A stretch of 64,000 bases of DNA. Source: Agelaius tricolor (taxonomy: Eukaryota > Chordata > Aves > Passeriformes > Icteridae). The position numbers were made by a program, and so were the translations under genes. The first letter of the stretch is position 1. Each line of letters opens with the position of its first letter. The stretch lies in contig JALJCS010000028.1 of NCBI GenBank assembly GCA_023055355.1, positions 8,940,418 through 9,004,417 on the forward strand. Reading direction: 5' to 3'. Of the stretch, positions 54,840 through 64,000 are shown piece by piece. The notes beneath the pieces were generated by a model, which made no database searches, was not told the origin of the DNA, and saw nothing but the letters and a program-made list of their open reading frames with translations.

Positions 54840-55875
54840 CAGGGAATTTGGGCAATTTCCAGGGGTGTAAGTGGAATTTGGGCTTTCCGGGGGAGCCCCA
54901 CTGGTGCCTCCGTTCCAGGGACTTCGGGGAATTTCAAGGGATGCAGGAGGAATTTTGGGGAGGTGCCACTGCTGCCTGCTCCAGGGAATTTGGGCACTTT
55001 CCAGGGGTGTGAGAGGATCATTATCATTGGTGCCTCAGTCCTGGGGAATTTGGGGGGTTTCCAGGGGAATACTGGGGACCCCCACTGGTGCCTTTTGCAG
55101 GGAATTTGGGCAATTTCCAGAATTGTGAGGGGGATATTGAGGAGCCCCATTGGTGCCTCTTCCATGGAATTTAGGGAACGTCCAGGGATGTGAGTGGGAT
55201 ACTGGGGAGGCACCACTGGTGCCTCAATTCCAGGGAATTTGGGCATTTTCAGGGGATGCATGAGGAATTTTGGGGAGGTGCCACTACTGCCTGCTCCAGG
55301 GAATTTGGGCAATTTCCAGGGGTGTGAGAGGATTAATAGGATTATCACTGGTTCCTCGATTCCAGGGAATTTGGGCAATGCCAGAGCTCGCCGAGGGGTG
55401 TGAAGGGAAATCAGGGAGGCACTGCTGGTGCCTCTTCCAGGAAATTTGGGCAATTTCCAGAATTGTGAGGGGGATATTGAGGAGCCCCATTGGTGCTTCT
55501 TCCATGGAATTTGGGGAACTTCCAGGGGTGTAAGTGGGATACTGGGGGGCACCACTGGTGCCTCAATTCCAGGGAATTTGGGCAATTTCCAGGGAAGTTA
55601 GGGGAATATCAGGAAGGCACCATGGGTACCTCATTTCCAGGGAATTTGGGCAATTTCAAGGGATGCAAAAGGAATTTTTGGGAGGTGCCACTGCTGCCTG
55701 CTCCAGGGAATTTGGGCACTTTCCAGGGATGTTGGGGCAATATCAGGAAGGCACCATGGGTACCTCAATTCCAGGGAATTTGGGCACTTTCCAGGGATGT
55801 TGGGGCAATATCAGGAAGGCACCGTGGTGCCTCAATTCCAGGGAATTTGGGCAATGCCAGAGCTCACCAAGGGAT
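54840..55875. repeat. 60-80 bp satellite, about 14 copies (AGRN intron 2)
   Basis: Units share CAGGGAATTTGGGCAATTTC with GGTGCCTC and GAGGCACCACTG parts; two or three higher-order variants alternate. Confidence 0.85.
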
Positions 55876-57435
55876 GCACAGGGAACGCTGGGGAGGCACC
55901 TGCCTTGCCCAGAGCAGCTTTTTCAGGATGGTTTTTCCCACCATCCTGGGTTTGGGGCTCTCCTGCTTTGCTGGGAGAGGAAAGCAGCTGTGCTGTGGTT
56001 TTTCCACGCTGCTGGGGCAGCCGTGCCCTCCATGGCCAGGGAATTCTTTCCCACCCCATCTCCCGGATGTGTCCCGTGGCGAGGTTTGTTTGGTGTTTTT
56101 ATCTCCCGTGGCCCAGCTTTGTTCTGGAGCCGCTCAGTGGAACATCAAAGGCTGGATTTTCCCACCCACTCACTCAGGAAAACACTGGGGGCTGGGCTGG
56201 GTTTGGGGCCAGGGCTGGTTTTTGGGGTCCAGGGCTGGATTTTGTGGGTCCAGGGCTGGTTTTTGGGGTCCAGATACACTTTTTTGGTGCAGGGCTATTT
56301 TTTAGTCCAGAGCTGCTTTAATCCCAATCCTGCTGCCTTCTTTTTCCTGCCTTGGGCAGACAGGCCCAGGTTCCTGCTCTGCTTGCCCAGGATTTGCTCA
56401 GGGGAGGGAGAAGGAGCTGGAATTTCCCTGCTGCTGCAGTGGCATGGATCTCTTTTGGGGATGCAGCACCAGGAACCTGTCAGGATTCCATGTCCAAATC
56501 CCTTTGGACACAAGAGGATTCTCCCACTTGGGAGTGATGGATAAAAACTGCTGGGAGGTTTGGGAGGGGTTTGCTCCGCTCCACACTGAGCATCCCTGCC
56601 AAATTCCCTTTAAACCCTGCATCCCAAAGCCTCTCCTGCCTGCAGCTGGCCCTTCCATGCTGCTGTGGCTCGTGGAAGCCCCAGTTCCCAGGCACTGAAA
56701 TCCCAGCTGGAACTGGTTTTCCATTGCTCCCAGCCCTGCTCAGACCCTGCACTTTTCCAGCCTTTTCCAGCCTTTTCTGGGAGTGCTTGGCTCCCTGGGG
56801 CTGCCAGGCTGCCCCAGCCACGTCCCTGCTCCGGGTTTGGGGTTTCAGGCTCTGGCATGGGGAGGCTGTGGATGGTGGGGACATTCCCAGCCCAGATCCT
56901 CCTTTTCCATGGACGTTTGGTCCTTCAGGCTGGCATTTTCCACCCTGGGGAAAAGAGGAGTGGAGGAAACCTTTAGGAGGGTGAGTGACATTCCTGCTGC
57001 TGCATTATCCCTCCTCATCCTCCTCCTCCTCCTCCTCCTCAGGAGCATCCCATGGGGAGCGCTGGGCCCTGGTGTTTCCACGGCCTGTGCTGAGTGCTGA
57101 CAGCCTTGCTCCATCCCCAGGGGAGGATTTTGGCCATTCCAGCCCCTGCAGGCGTGGGAACCCTTCGGAGGAGCTCTGGAATCCATCCCAGAGCAGGCCG
57201 AGGGTGGAAGGAAGGAGCAGAGGGGGCTGGAGCTGCTGCTCTGGGCACCCTGGGGACCCTCTGGCCACCACATCTGTCCTGTTGATAAGAGAAGGGCCCA
57301 GCTCCAAATCCAGAGTCCTGCGTTCCCCACGCACACAGCCCGGGCCTTGTGCTCCTTTTTCCAGAAGGGAATTTTTTAACATGAGAGCTCAGAAGCCTGA
57401 CCCCATGGTCTGCAGGACGGACACGTCCCAGCTGT

Positions 57436-57457
57436 CTGTCTGTCTGTCTGTCTGTCC
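57436..57457. repeat. TGTC microsatellite
   Basis: Five to six TGTC units. Confidence 0.9.
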
Positions 57458-57689
57458 AGAGGGCTCCCAGCGGGTGGCCCTGTCAGGAAAAGGCTGGAAT
57501 GTGGCCCAGGGAGCTGTGACCCGGGAATGGCCTGGGGGAGCTCAGGGTGCTGCAATCCAGGCTGAGGGTGGTGTGGCCAGAGAGGGGGGGAAACCACATC
57601 TCAGCCCTGGAATGGGTGGAGAATGGACAAAAAATGGATGAAAAATGGATGAAAAATGGAAAATTGGCTCTGCTGGGTGGCTCCAGCTG

Positions 57690-57965
57690 CGCCATAACAA
57701 GGTCAGGCCTCAGTTCCTCAGGGAACTCCTCATTCCCCTCCAGTGGGGAAATTCAGGCTGGATGTTGGGGAAAAGTGTTTTACAGAAAGGTGATGAAGTG
57801 TTTTACAGAAAGGGGATAAAGTTCTGGAATGGCTGCCCAGGGAGGTGCTGGAGTCCCCATCCCTGGGGGTGTTTAACAAAGCCTGGATGTGGCTCTGGGT
57901 GCCAGGGTTCAGTTGAGACTTGGACTCCATGGTCTTGAAGGGCTCTTCCAGCCTGGAAATCTGTG
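57690..57965 (+). mobile_element. CR1-type LINE 3' end with expanded tail
   Basis: Contains GGCTGGATGTTGGGGAAAAG, TGGAATGGCTGCCCAGGGAG and CCATCCCTGGGGGTGTTTAA, ending in CTTCCAGCCTGGAAATCTG. It is followed directly by the ATTCTGTG tail array. It lies sense in AGRN intron 2. Confidence 0.75.
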
Positions 57966-58398
57966 GATTCTGTGAATTCATTCTGAGAATTCTGTGATTC
58001 TGTGAGTTCTGTGAATTCTGGGATTCTGTGGATTCTGTAGATTCTGTGAATTTGTGAATTCTGTGATTCTGTGGATTCTGTGATTCTGTGAGTTCTGTGG
58101 ATTTTGTGGATTCTGTGAGTTCTGTGATTCTGTGAGTTCTGTGGATTCTGTGAGTTCTATGGATTCTGTGATTCTGTGATTCTGTGGATTCTGTGAATTC
58201 CCGGATTCTGTGATTCTGTGGACTCTGTGAGTTCTGTGGATTCTGTGATTCTGTGGATTCTGTGAGTTCTATGGATTCTGTGAATTTGTGGACTCTGTGA
58301 ATTCTGTGACTCTGTGAGTTCTGTGAGTTCTGTGGATTCTGTGAATTCTCTGATTCTGTGAATTTGTGGATTCTGTGAATTCTGTGGACTCTGTGGCT
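57966..58398. repeat. ATTCTGTG tail array
   Basis: About 430 bp of GATTCTGTG and GAGTTCTGTG units, starting exactly at the 3' end of the CR1 fragment, so it is an expanded CR1 terminal repeat. Confidence 0.9.
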
Positions 58399-58699
58399 CC
58401 GTGAGTCCCCGCTGGCCCTGCTGCGTGTCCCCGCGCTGGGGATGTGCCCCGGGATGCTCAGGTGGCTCTGCTGGCTCTGGGCTCCCCGTCCCTCCCTCCC
58501 TGGCACGGGGACATTCCTGGGCCCTGACTTCAAAGGCTGTTGGTGGATAACAGAGCCCGGCAGCCCCGGCAACCCTGGCAGGGGCCCTGGCAGCAGCTGC
58601 TCCGCTGGGCCTGGCCCTGCTGCCCCCGGGCAGGGACAGGAGCCCTTCCCTGCCCCTCGGGGCTGCAGCTGCTGGGGCGATCCCTGCTCTGGGGGCTCA

Positions 58700-59115
58700 G
58701 CCTTGGGGGAAATGTGGGAATTCTGGGGGGAATTGCAGGGGTTTTTTGGGTGAATCTCTGTGAGGAATTGCAGCTTTTTGGGGTGAATCTCTGGGGGGAA
58801 ATGTGGGAATTTTGGGGTGAATCTCTGGGGGAAAATGTGGGAATTTTGGGGTGAATCTCTGGGGGGAAATGCAGGTTTTTTGGGGCGAATCTCTCAGGAA
58901 AATTGCAGGATTTTTGGCATGAATCTCTGGGGTTAAAATGCAGGATTTTTGGGGTGAATTTTTAGGGGAAAATGCAGGGGTTTTTTGGGTGAATCTTTAC
59001 CCTGGGGGGCTGCAGATGTATTGGGTGAGCCCTTGATCTACGACACTGCAGATTTTTGGGGTGAATCTCTGGGGGTGCAGCTTTTTGGGGGGGGAATTTC
59101 TGCAGGGCGGGCTGG
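58700..59115. repeat. About 30-bp G/T-rich minisatellite (AGRN intron 2)
   Basis: TTTTTGGGGTGAATCTCTGG plus GGGAAAATGCAGG units, about eleven copies, decaying after 59000. Confidence 0.85.
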
Positions 59116-59937
59116 AGCTTTTTGGGGGAAATCTCTTCCCTGAGGTTCTGCACCTTTTTAGGGGGGGATCTCTGCTCTAGAGGGAGGAGGGGCTGCAGCA
59201 TTTTTGGGGTGAGGGTCCAGCTCCTGTCCATGCCCGGGCAGGAGCAGGGCTGGGCCCTTTTCCTGAGCAGGATTTTCCCCTGGATCTGATCAAACTGTTT
59301 TTCCCTGTGTTTTCTTTTTTTCCATGTGCTGCCCCGTCCCTGGTGGATTGTGGATTATTCATTAGGTAAGAACATCATTCCTCTTCTCTTTGGGATGGAA
59401 AGTGGGGCAGGAAAAGCCACACAGGGGTGGTTTGTGTGGCTGCTGAGGTTCTGTGGTGGGAGGATTCCTTGGATTTGCCTTTTCCCTGGATCTCCCTCGG
59501 GCAGGAGGCACGGAGGGGACAGGATAAAACCCCTCTCTCCTCATTACAGGAGTGTGGGTATGAAAATCTCGGGGATGCCGAGGGTGGAGTGCCCTGGTGC
59601 TGGAAAGGGAGGTGTGAACTCCCTGTAATTCCCTCCAGGAAAACAAACCCCACGTGGCCCTGGGATTTATGGAGCCTGCTCCAAATCCTCGGGGTCACTT
59701 GGTCAAGTGGGGTAAATTGGGAGGGCTCTGCCCGAGGGTGTGACCGTTAATTAACTCCAGCTTCCCTGCGAAACCCGAGCCCGGCCAGCAGCCCCCGGAG
59801 GGCTGGAAGGGGCTGGGAAGCAGCTGGGAAGCAGAGGGTGCTCCCAGAAAAGGGTTTGATGGCCTTGGTGGCATTTTAAGAGCACTGAAAGCAGCTCTGG
59901 CCTTTATTTTTTACTGGGTTTTTTTTAATGTATGATG

Positions 59938-60238
59938 GTTTCCTCAGGTCATTCCTCAGGTCATTCCTCAGTTATTCCTCAGATTATTCTTTAGGTTATT
60001 CCTCAATTTATTCCTTAGATTATTTCTCAGTTGTTCCTGAGATTATTCCTCAGGTTATTCCTCAGGTTATTCTTTAGGGTATTCCTCAGGTCATTCCTTA
60101 GGTTATTCCTCAGGGTGATCCTCAGTTATTCCTTAGATTATTCCTTAAATTATTCTTCAGTTATTCCTGAGTTTATTCCTTTGATTATTCCTGAGGTTAT
60201 TCCTGAGGTTATTCCTCAGTTATTCCTCAGGGTCAGGG
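59938..60238. repeat. 12-bp minisatellite (AGRN intron 2)
   Basis: TTATTCCTCAGG units with CATT and TTAG variants, about 25 copies. Confidence 0.9.
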
Positions 60239-60344
60239 AAGATGGGATGCAGAACAGGAATAGCTGGGAATGAGGGATTTTGGGAATCCCAGCCCACAAT
60301 TCCTGTGAGGAAGAGAGTGAGGGGCTGCAGTCCTGGATCACAGC

Positions 60345-60460
60345 AGGATCCCACCATGCTGGGAATGCAGGGAAATGCTGGATCCATCCTCCTGGGAATG
60401 CAGGATCCCATCATCCTGGGAATTCTGGAAAATGCAGGATCCATCATCCTGGGAATGCAG
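60345..60460. repeat. About 31-bp repeat (AGRN intron 2)
   Basis: ATCCTGGGAATGCAGGATCC-like units, four copies. Confidence 0.75.
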
Positions 60461-61317
60461 GCTCCGCAGTGGGCAGGGGGAGGCAGAGCTGCAGGATTGC
60501 TGCTGGCATCAGGAGGGGCTGGGGTGGGCAGGCTGAGGCGGGGGATGCAGGATGCTGTTTTGGGGTCTCCATGAACCAATTCCAAGGGAATTTGCTCCGG
60601 AGGTGAATCCTGGGAAGGGAGGCAGCTGCCCTACACGGGACTCTGGCAGTGGCGATTCTCCAAAGGGGAAGGGAATGAATTTTAATGGAATCTTGAAAGA
60701 GTTTAAATTTTCATGTTCCCGTCAATTATTCAGCGCGGCGGAAAAGCGACTTTAAAGCAGCAAAGGAACAGGAGAGGCCAGTGGGACTCCTGGGGGGAGC
60801 TGGCATTTGGGGACACTGCAGGGAAATGGGGACACTCAAAGGCTCTGCTGCTGGGGAGGAGGGAGGTTGGGATGCATTGCCTGGGGCAGGGGTAAGGGGC
60901 TGGGGCTGTGCTGGGAATGTGGGCGCAGAATTCCCGCCGGGAGCTGCTCCTGCCCGGTTTTGGCATCACCAGATCTGTGCCAGCAGCAGGAGGGACTGGG
61001 GGTGTCCGTGCTGGAATGGTGGGGACAGGGATGAATCCTGGCCTGGGACATCATTCCCAGTTCCTGACCTGGGAAGGGTTTTTAGGGATCCTGGAGCCCA
61101 AGGGCTGGGAATGTGGGCTGGGAACGTGGGCCCACAGAATTCCCTGGGAATTCTGAATTCCCTGACCCAGGAGGGATCTGGGGGTGTCCGTGCTGGAATG
61201 GTGGAGCAGGGATCCATCCTGGATCCATTCCCAGTTCCTGACCTGCGAAGGGAAGGGTTTTTAGGGATCCTGGAGCCCTCCCGTGCCCGTGGCACAGCCT
61301 TTCCTCAGGCTGGCTCG

Positions 61318-61630
61318 TGTCCCCATCCTGTCCCTGTGTCCCCATCCTGTCCCTGTGTCCCCATCTGTGTTCAGGGCTGTCCCTGTGTCCCCATCCTGTC
61401 CCCATGTCCCCATCTGTGTGCAGGGCTGTGCCTGTGTCCCCATCCTGTCCCCATGTCCCCATCCTGTCCCTGTGTCCCCATCTGTGTGCAGGGCTGTCCC
61501 TGTGTCCCCATCGTGTCCCCATCTGTGTGCAGGGCTGTCCCTGTGTCCCCATCGTGTCCCTGTGTCCCCATCTGTGTGCAGGGCTGTCCCTGTGTCCCCA
61601 TCGTGTCCCCATCTGTGTGCAGGGCTGTCC
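61318..61630 (+). repeat. Minisatellite, left arm of an inverted repeat
   Basis: Units TGTCCCCATCTGTGTGCAGG plus GCTGTCCCTGTGTCCCCATC. Confidence 0.88.
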
Positions 61631-61983
61631 CCAGCAGGCTGCTGTGGCCTTGCCTCCCTGCGTGGGTGCCCCAGCCCTGCTCGGGGGGCTCGGCAGCACA
61701 AGCAGGGCTTTGATTGCTCTGCTGGGAGCTGCCAGCCCTGGCTGCCTGCCCAGAAACCAGCGCCAGGCTCCAACACAGGCGCCCTTTGTGCTGCCAGCGC
61801 CGGGGGCTGCGCTGGGGACAGGGACAGGGACACCCCCGGAGGAGCCCCACAGCCCTGCTGGCCCCCCTTGTGCTGCTTCCACCAAAACCAGGGGGCTGCA
61901 GCTCCTCCTTTGAGCCACCATTGCTCTGTCCCCACCCGGGGCTGGTGGCAGGCATGGTGTCCCCAGCAAAGGGGACAACAGGT

Positions 61984-62128
61984 GAGGACATGGGGACACA
62001 GGGACAGCCACAGCCCCACACACAGGTGGGGACACAGGGACACAGGGACAGGCACAGCCCCACACACAGATGGGGACAGGATGGGGACACAGACACAGGC
62101 ACAGCCCCACACACAGATGGGGACACTT
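61984..62128 (-). repeat. Minisatellite, right arm of the inverted repeat
   Basis: GGCACAGCCCCACACACAGA then TGGGGACA and GGATGGGGACAC, the reverse complement of the units at 61318-61630 with a few mismatches. Spacer about 355 bp. Confidence 0.85.
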
Positions 62129-63189
62129 CTGGTGGGATTTGGGATGCAGGGAGCTGCTTCCTGGGATTTTCTGTCTGTGCTCAGACCCCTCAGCAGGGCT
62201 GGGCATGGACCCAGAGCTGGGGACTGCAGGGTGGCTCTGCTCCCTGAGGGAGGAGGGATCAAATCCAGCACTGGTGGGGCGAGGTGTGGAGAGATCCGTG
62301 CTGTAAATTGGGGATTCTGTGGTGGTTTCATGGGGAGCAGTGGGAATTCAGCCCGAGAACAAGGAGGTGATTTAGGGAGCAGGTGGAGAATCACACCTGG
62401 CCTGGGAACCTCGTGCAGCACAGGGCAGGATTGGCCCTGGGTGCCACGGGGCCTTGGGAAGAGCTTGGATCCCATCCAGGCCCCAGGAAACTCCGAATCC
62501 TGTCTTGCTTTGGGTCCCCCTGCTCTGAGCCCGGTCCCTGCCAGGACCTGCCTGCTCTGAGTGCTTGGATGCAGCCCTGTGACCCCAGGAGAAACCCTGG
62601 AACCCAGGCATGGGCCAGGGATGCCTGGAGCTGCTGCCACGTCCCTGGAGTGCCCTGGGCTGTGGGGAAGGAGCTCCTGAGGAAAGAGCTCATGGGAAGG
62701 AGCTCCTGGAGTGTCCCAGACTTTGGGAAGGAGCTCCTGCCGTGTCCCGTGCCTGTTTTCCCCCTCTGGAAGCCAGGAGGGTGCCAGGGCCTGAGCTCTG
62801 AGCCCATTTCACGGCTCATTTGGCCCTGCTGAGGCAGGAAAGTGGGATTTAGGCGGAGTTTTTCCAGCCTAATCTGCCGGGGTGGTTTCAGATCCCTCAG
62901 CCTGCTGCCAGCCCCGGCTGAATAAACTTCCCCTGCCTTCCACCCCAAACGTTTGTGCAGCACAGGCTCTGCCTTGAGGGGTTGTTTTTTCCCCTTGTCC
63001 CGCTCCTTCCGAGTGTTTTTGGTGGTGATGGCAGAGAGGGGAAACCTCAAATCCTCCCGAAGCAATTACTGCTAATGAGACACTTCCTACACATCTGGTT
63101 TCAATCCTGGCAGCCTTTCGGGGACTTGCAGAGCTGGGGAAGGGAGGAAGGTGGGGCAGTGCCGGCCTCTTCCTCTCCCCCTGTCCTGA

Positions 63190-63380
63190 TGTGGCTCTGG
63201 GGATGTTCCTGAGCTCCCATTCTGGTTCTGGGGATGTTCCTGAGCTCCCATCCTGGTTCTGGGGATGTTCCTGAGCTCCCATCCTGGTTCTGGGGATGTT
63301 CCTGAGCTCCCATCCCGGCTCTGGGGCTGCTCCTGAGCTCCCATCCTGGTTCTGGGGCTGCTCCTGAGCTCCCATCCCAT
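63190..63380. repeat. 31-bp minisatellite, 6 copies (AGRN intron 2)
   Basis: TGTTCCTGAGCTCCCATCCT then GGTTCTGGGGA; the last two units have GCTGCTCC in place of ATGTTCC. Confidence 0.9.
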
Positions 63381-63706
63381 CGCCCAGTCCCAAAATCTCC
63401 TCTCCCAATCCCAAAATCCCAGCTCTGCAGAGAGGCAGGGTCGGTGTTTGGTGCTGATGTGCTGTAACGTGCCTAATTAGTGCCTAATTAACAAAAGCGT
63501 GCCCTCAGACTTCAGAAAATTCCTCAATCCCTTGCCAGGCTCGAGGGAAAGGGAGGAACCCTCAGAGGGATTGCGAGATGAAGCTGCTGGAGCTGTTTGT
63601 GCCTGTCCTGGTTTTTTGGCAGCCCCTTGTGCTGGCTCCGGGCACTGCCAGGTGCCCAATGCCATTCCCTGGAGGCAGCAGCTGCTTCCCCTCCTGGGCA
63701 TCATTC

Positions 63707-63928
63707 GGAGTAGGGAGATTTCCAAGTCCAGGAGGAGGAGGAGGAGGATGGCTACCAGGAAGAAGCAGATTGAGAGGAGGAGTCGAGCAGATCCCAGGGG
63801 TTGGATCTGCACTCGTATGGGGATGGTTTTTCTGAGTCAGGGGTTATTTGGGCGAGTCAAGACTTTAGTGAAGTCAGGAGGATGCTTAGGGTTAGCCATA
63901 GGATTAGTATGAATAAGATTGCATTTAT
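63707..63928 (-). pseudogene. Nuclear copy of mitochondrial ND3, 5' part, frameshifted (NUMT)
   Basis: Minus-strand translation with the vertebrate mitochondrial code starts at ATA (63928) and reads NADH dehydrogenase subunit 3, including SILLTSLKSWLAQITPDSEK and SPYEC. A one-base deletion in the C run after the ECGFDP region shifts the frame; it resumes as PLGSARLLLSICFFLVAILL and LDLEI. Similarity stops near 63707, about two thirds into the gene, where nuclear sequence begins. In the standard code an internal TGA interrupts it. It lies antisense in AGRN intron 2 and continues past the window end. Confidence 0.9.
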
Positions 63929-63997
63929 TACTCTTCTCTGGAGTTAAAGCAGATTCTAAGGATTGGAAGTCGATTGTAATGAATGTACGGGAAGAGT
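63929..63997 (-). pseudogene. Nuclear copy of mitochondrial tRNA-Gly (NUMT part)
   Basis: On the minus strand a 69-nt tRNA shape is seen: acceptor arms ACTCTTC and GAAGAGT pair perfectly, the anticodon TCC lies in CTTCCAA, and the discriminator base is A. It directly precedes ND3, as in vertebrate mitochondrial DNA (COX3, tRNA-Gly, ND3). In the nucleus it is taken as non-functional. Confidence 0.88.
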
Positions 63998-64000
63998 TAG

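Larger units (their letters stand above)
53761..64000 (+). other. AGRN: AGRN intron 2, open at the right edge
   Basis: No downstream agrin exon (the short exon following NtA or any follistatin-like domain) is recognisable in any frame, so the intron exceeds 10.2 kb. Intron 2 is also long in human AGRN. It contains the exon duplication, several minisatellites, one CR1 fragment, an inverted repeat and the NUMT. Confidence 0.75.
63707..64000 (-). other. NUMT: nuclear mitochondrial DNA insertion, right edge outside the window
   Basis: Contiguous ND3 plus tRNA-Gly in mitochondrial order, antisense to AGRN. The left junction lies near 63707. COX3 sequence would be predicted just beyond base 64000 if the insert is longer. 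Confidence 0.88.

Noticed and set aside
55065..55085. AATACTG as a miR-200 family seed
   Set aside because: It lies inside a satellite unit and lacks hairpin context.
59355..59375. Donor-like ATTAGGTAAGAACA as the end of an AGRN exon
   Set aside because: The upstream frame has no agrin-like residues and no acceptor at a suitable distance.
63578..63835. Plus-strand open frame beginning MKLLELFVPVLVFWQPLVLA, resembling a signal peptide
   Set aside because: It runs across the NUMT junction near 63707 and ends in antisense mitochondrial sequence. No homologous domain is visible.

Overview
The window is nuclear DNA from a bird, most likely a passerine. It is GC-rich with CpG-island promoters, carries many short CR1-type LINE 3' ends, and is extremely rich in minisatellites, as expected of a gene-dense avian microchromosome. 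Two protein-coding genes are recognisable: HES4 on the minus strand (coding 6219 down to 4726, four exons, complete) and the 5' part of AGRN (agrin) on the plus strand (exon 1 at 46465-46653, exon 2 at 53499-53760; the rest lies beyond the window). From general knowledge, HES4 and AGRN are also divergent neighbours in human 1p36.33 and on chicken chromosome 21. ISG15, which sits between them in mammals, is not visible here.

Layout. 1-4.3 kb: intergenic minisatellites and two unique AT-richer segments downstream of HES4. 4.3-6.7 kb: HES4 with an AU-rich 3' UTR, a TATA box, and a head-to-head pair of RBPJ (CSL) sites with a 16-bp spacer, the classic Notch-responsive architecture of HES promoters. 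6.7-46 kb: a 40-kb divergent intergenic interval with no credible gene. It alternates tandem repeats with unique, homeodomain- and GATA-motif-rich segments that look like candidate conserved regulatory DNA. 46-53.8 kb: AGRN CpG-island promoter, exon 1 (signal peptide and start of the NtA laminin-binding domain), a 6.8-kb intron 1, and exon 2 (rest of NtA). 53.8-64 kb: AGRN intron 2, dominated by minisatellites, ending in a nuclear mitochondrial insertion (ND3 and tRNA-Gly, antisense) that runs off the window.

HES4 is a Notch-target bHLH-Orange repressor. The AGRN start encodes the basement-membrane isoform that binds laminin. The two are unlikely to be functionally coupled except through shared regulatory DNA in the gap.

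Most unusual observation: the last 59 bp of AGRN exon 2, its splice donor and the start of intron 2 are tandemly duplicated with a period of exactly 171 bp. No stop lies between the two donors, so splicing from the second donor would insert 57 in-frame residues, including a second copy of the laminin-binding helix. No database search, alignment or expression data were available. Assignments rest on reading the translated sequence and on remembered family features.
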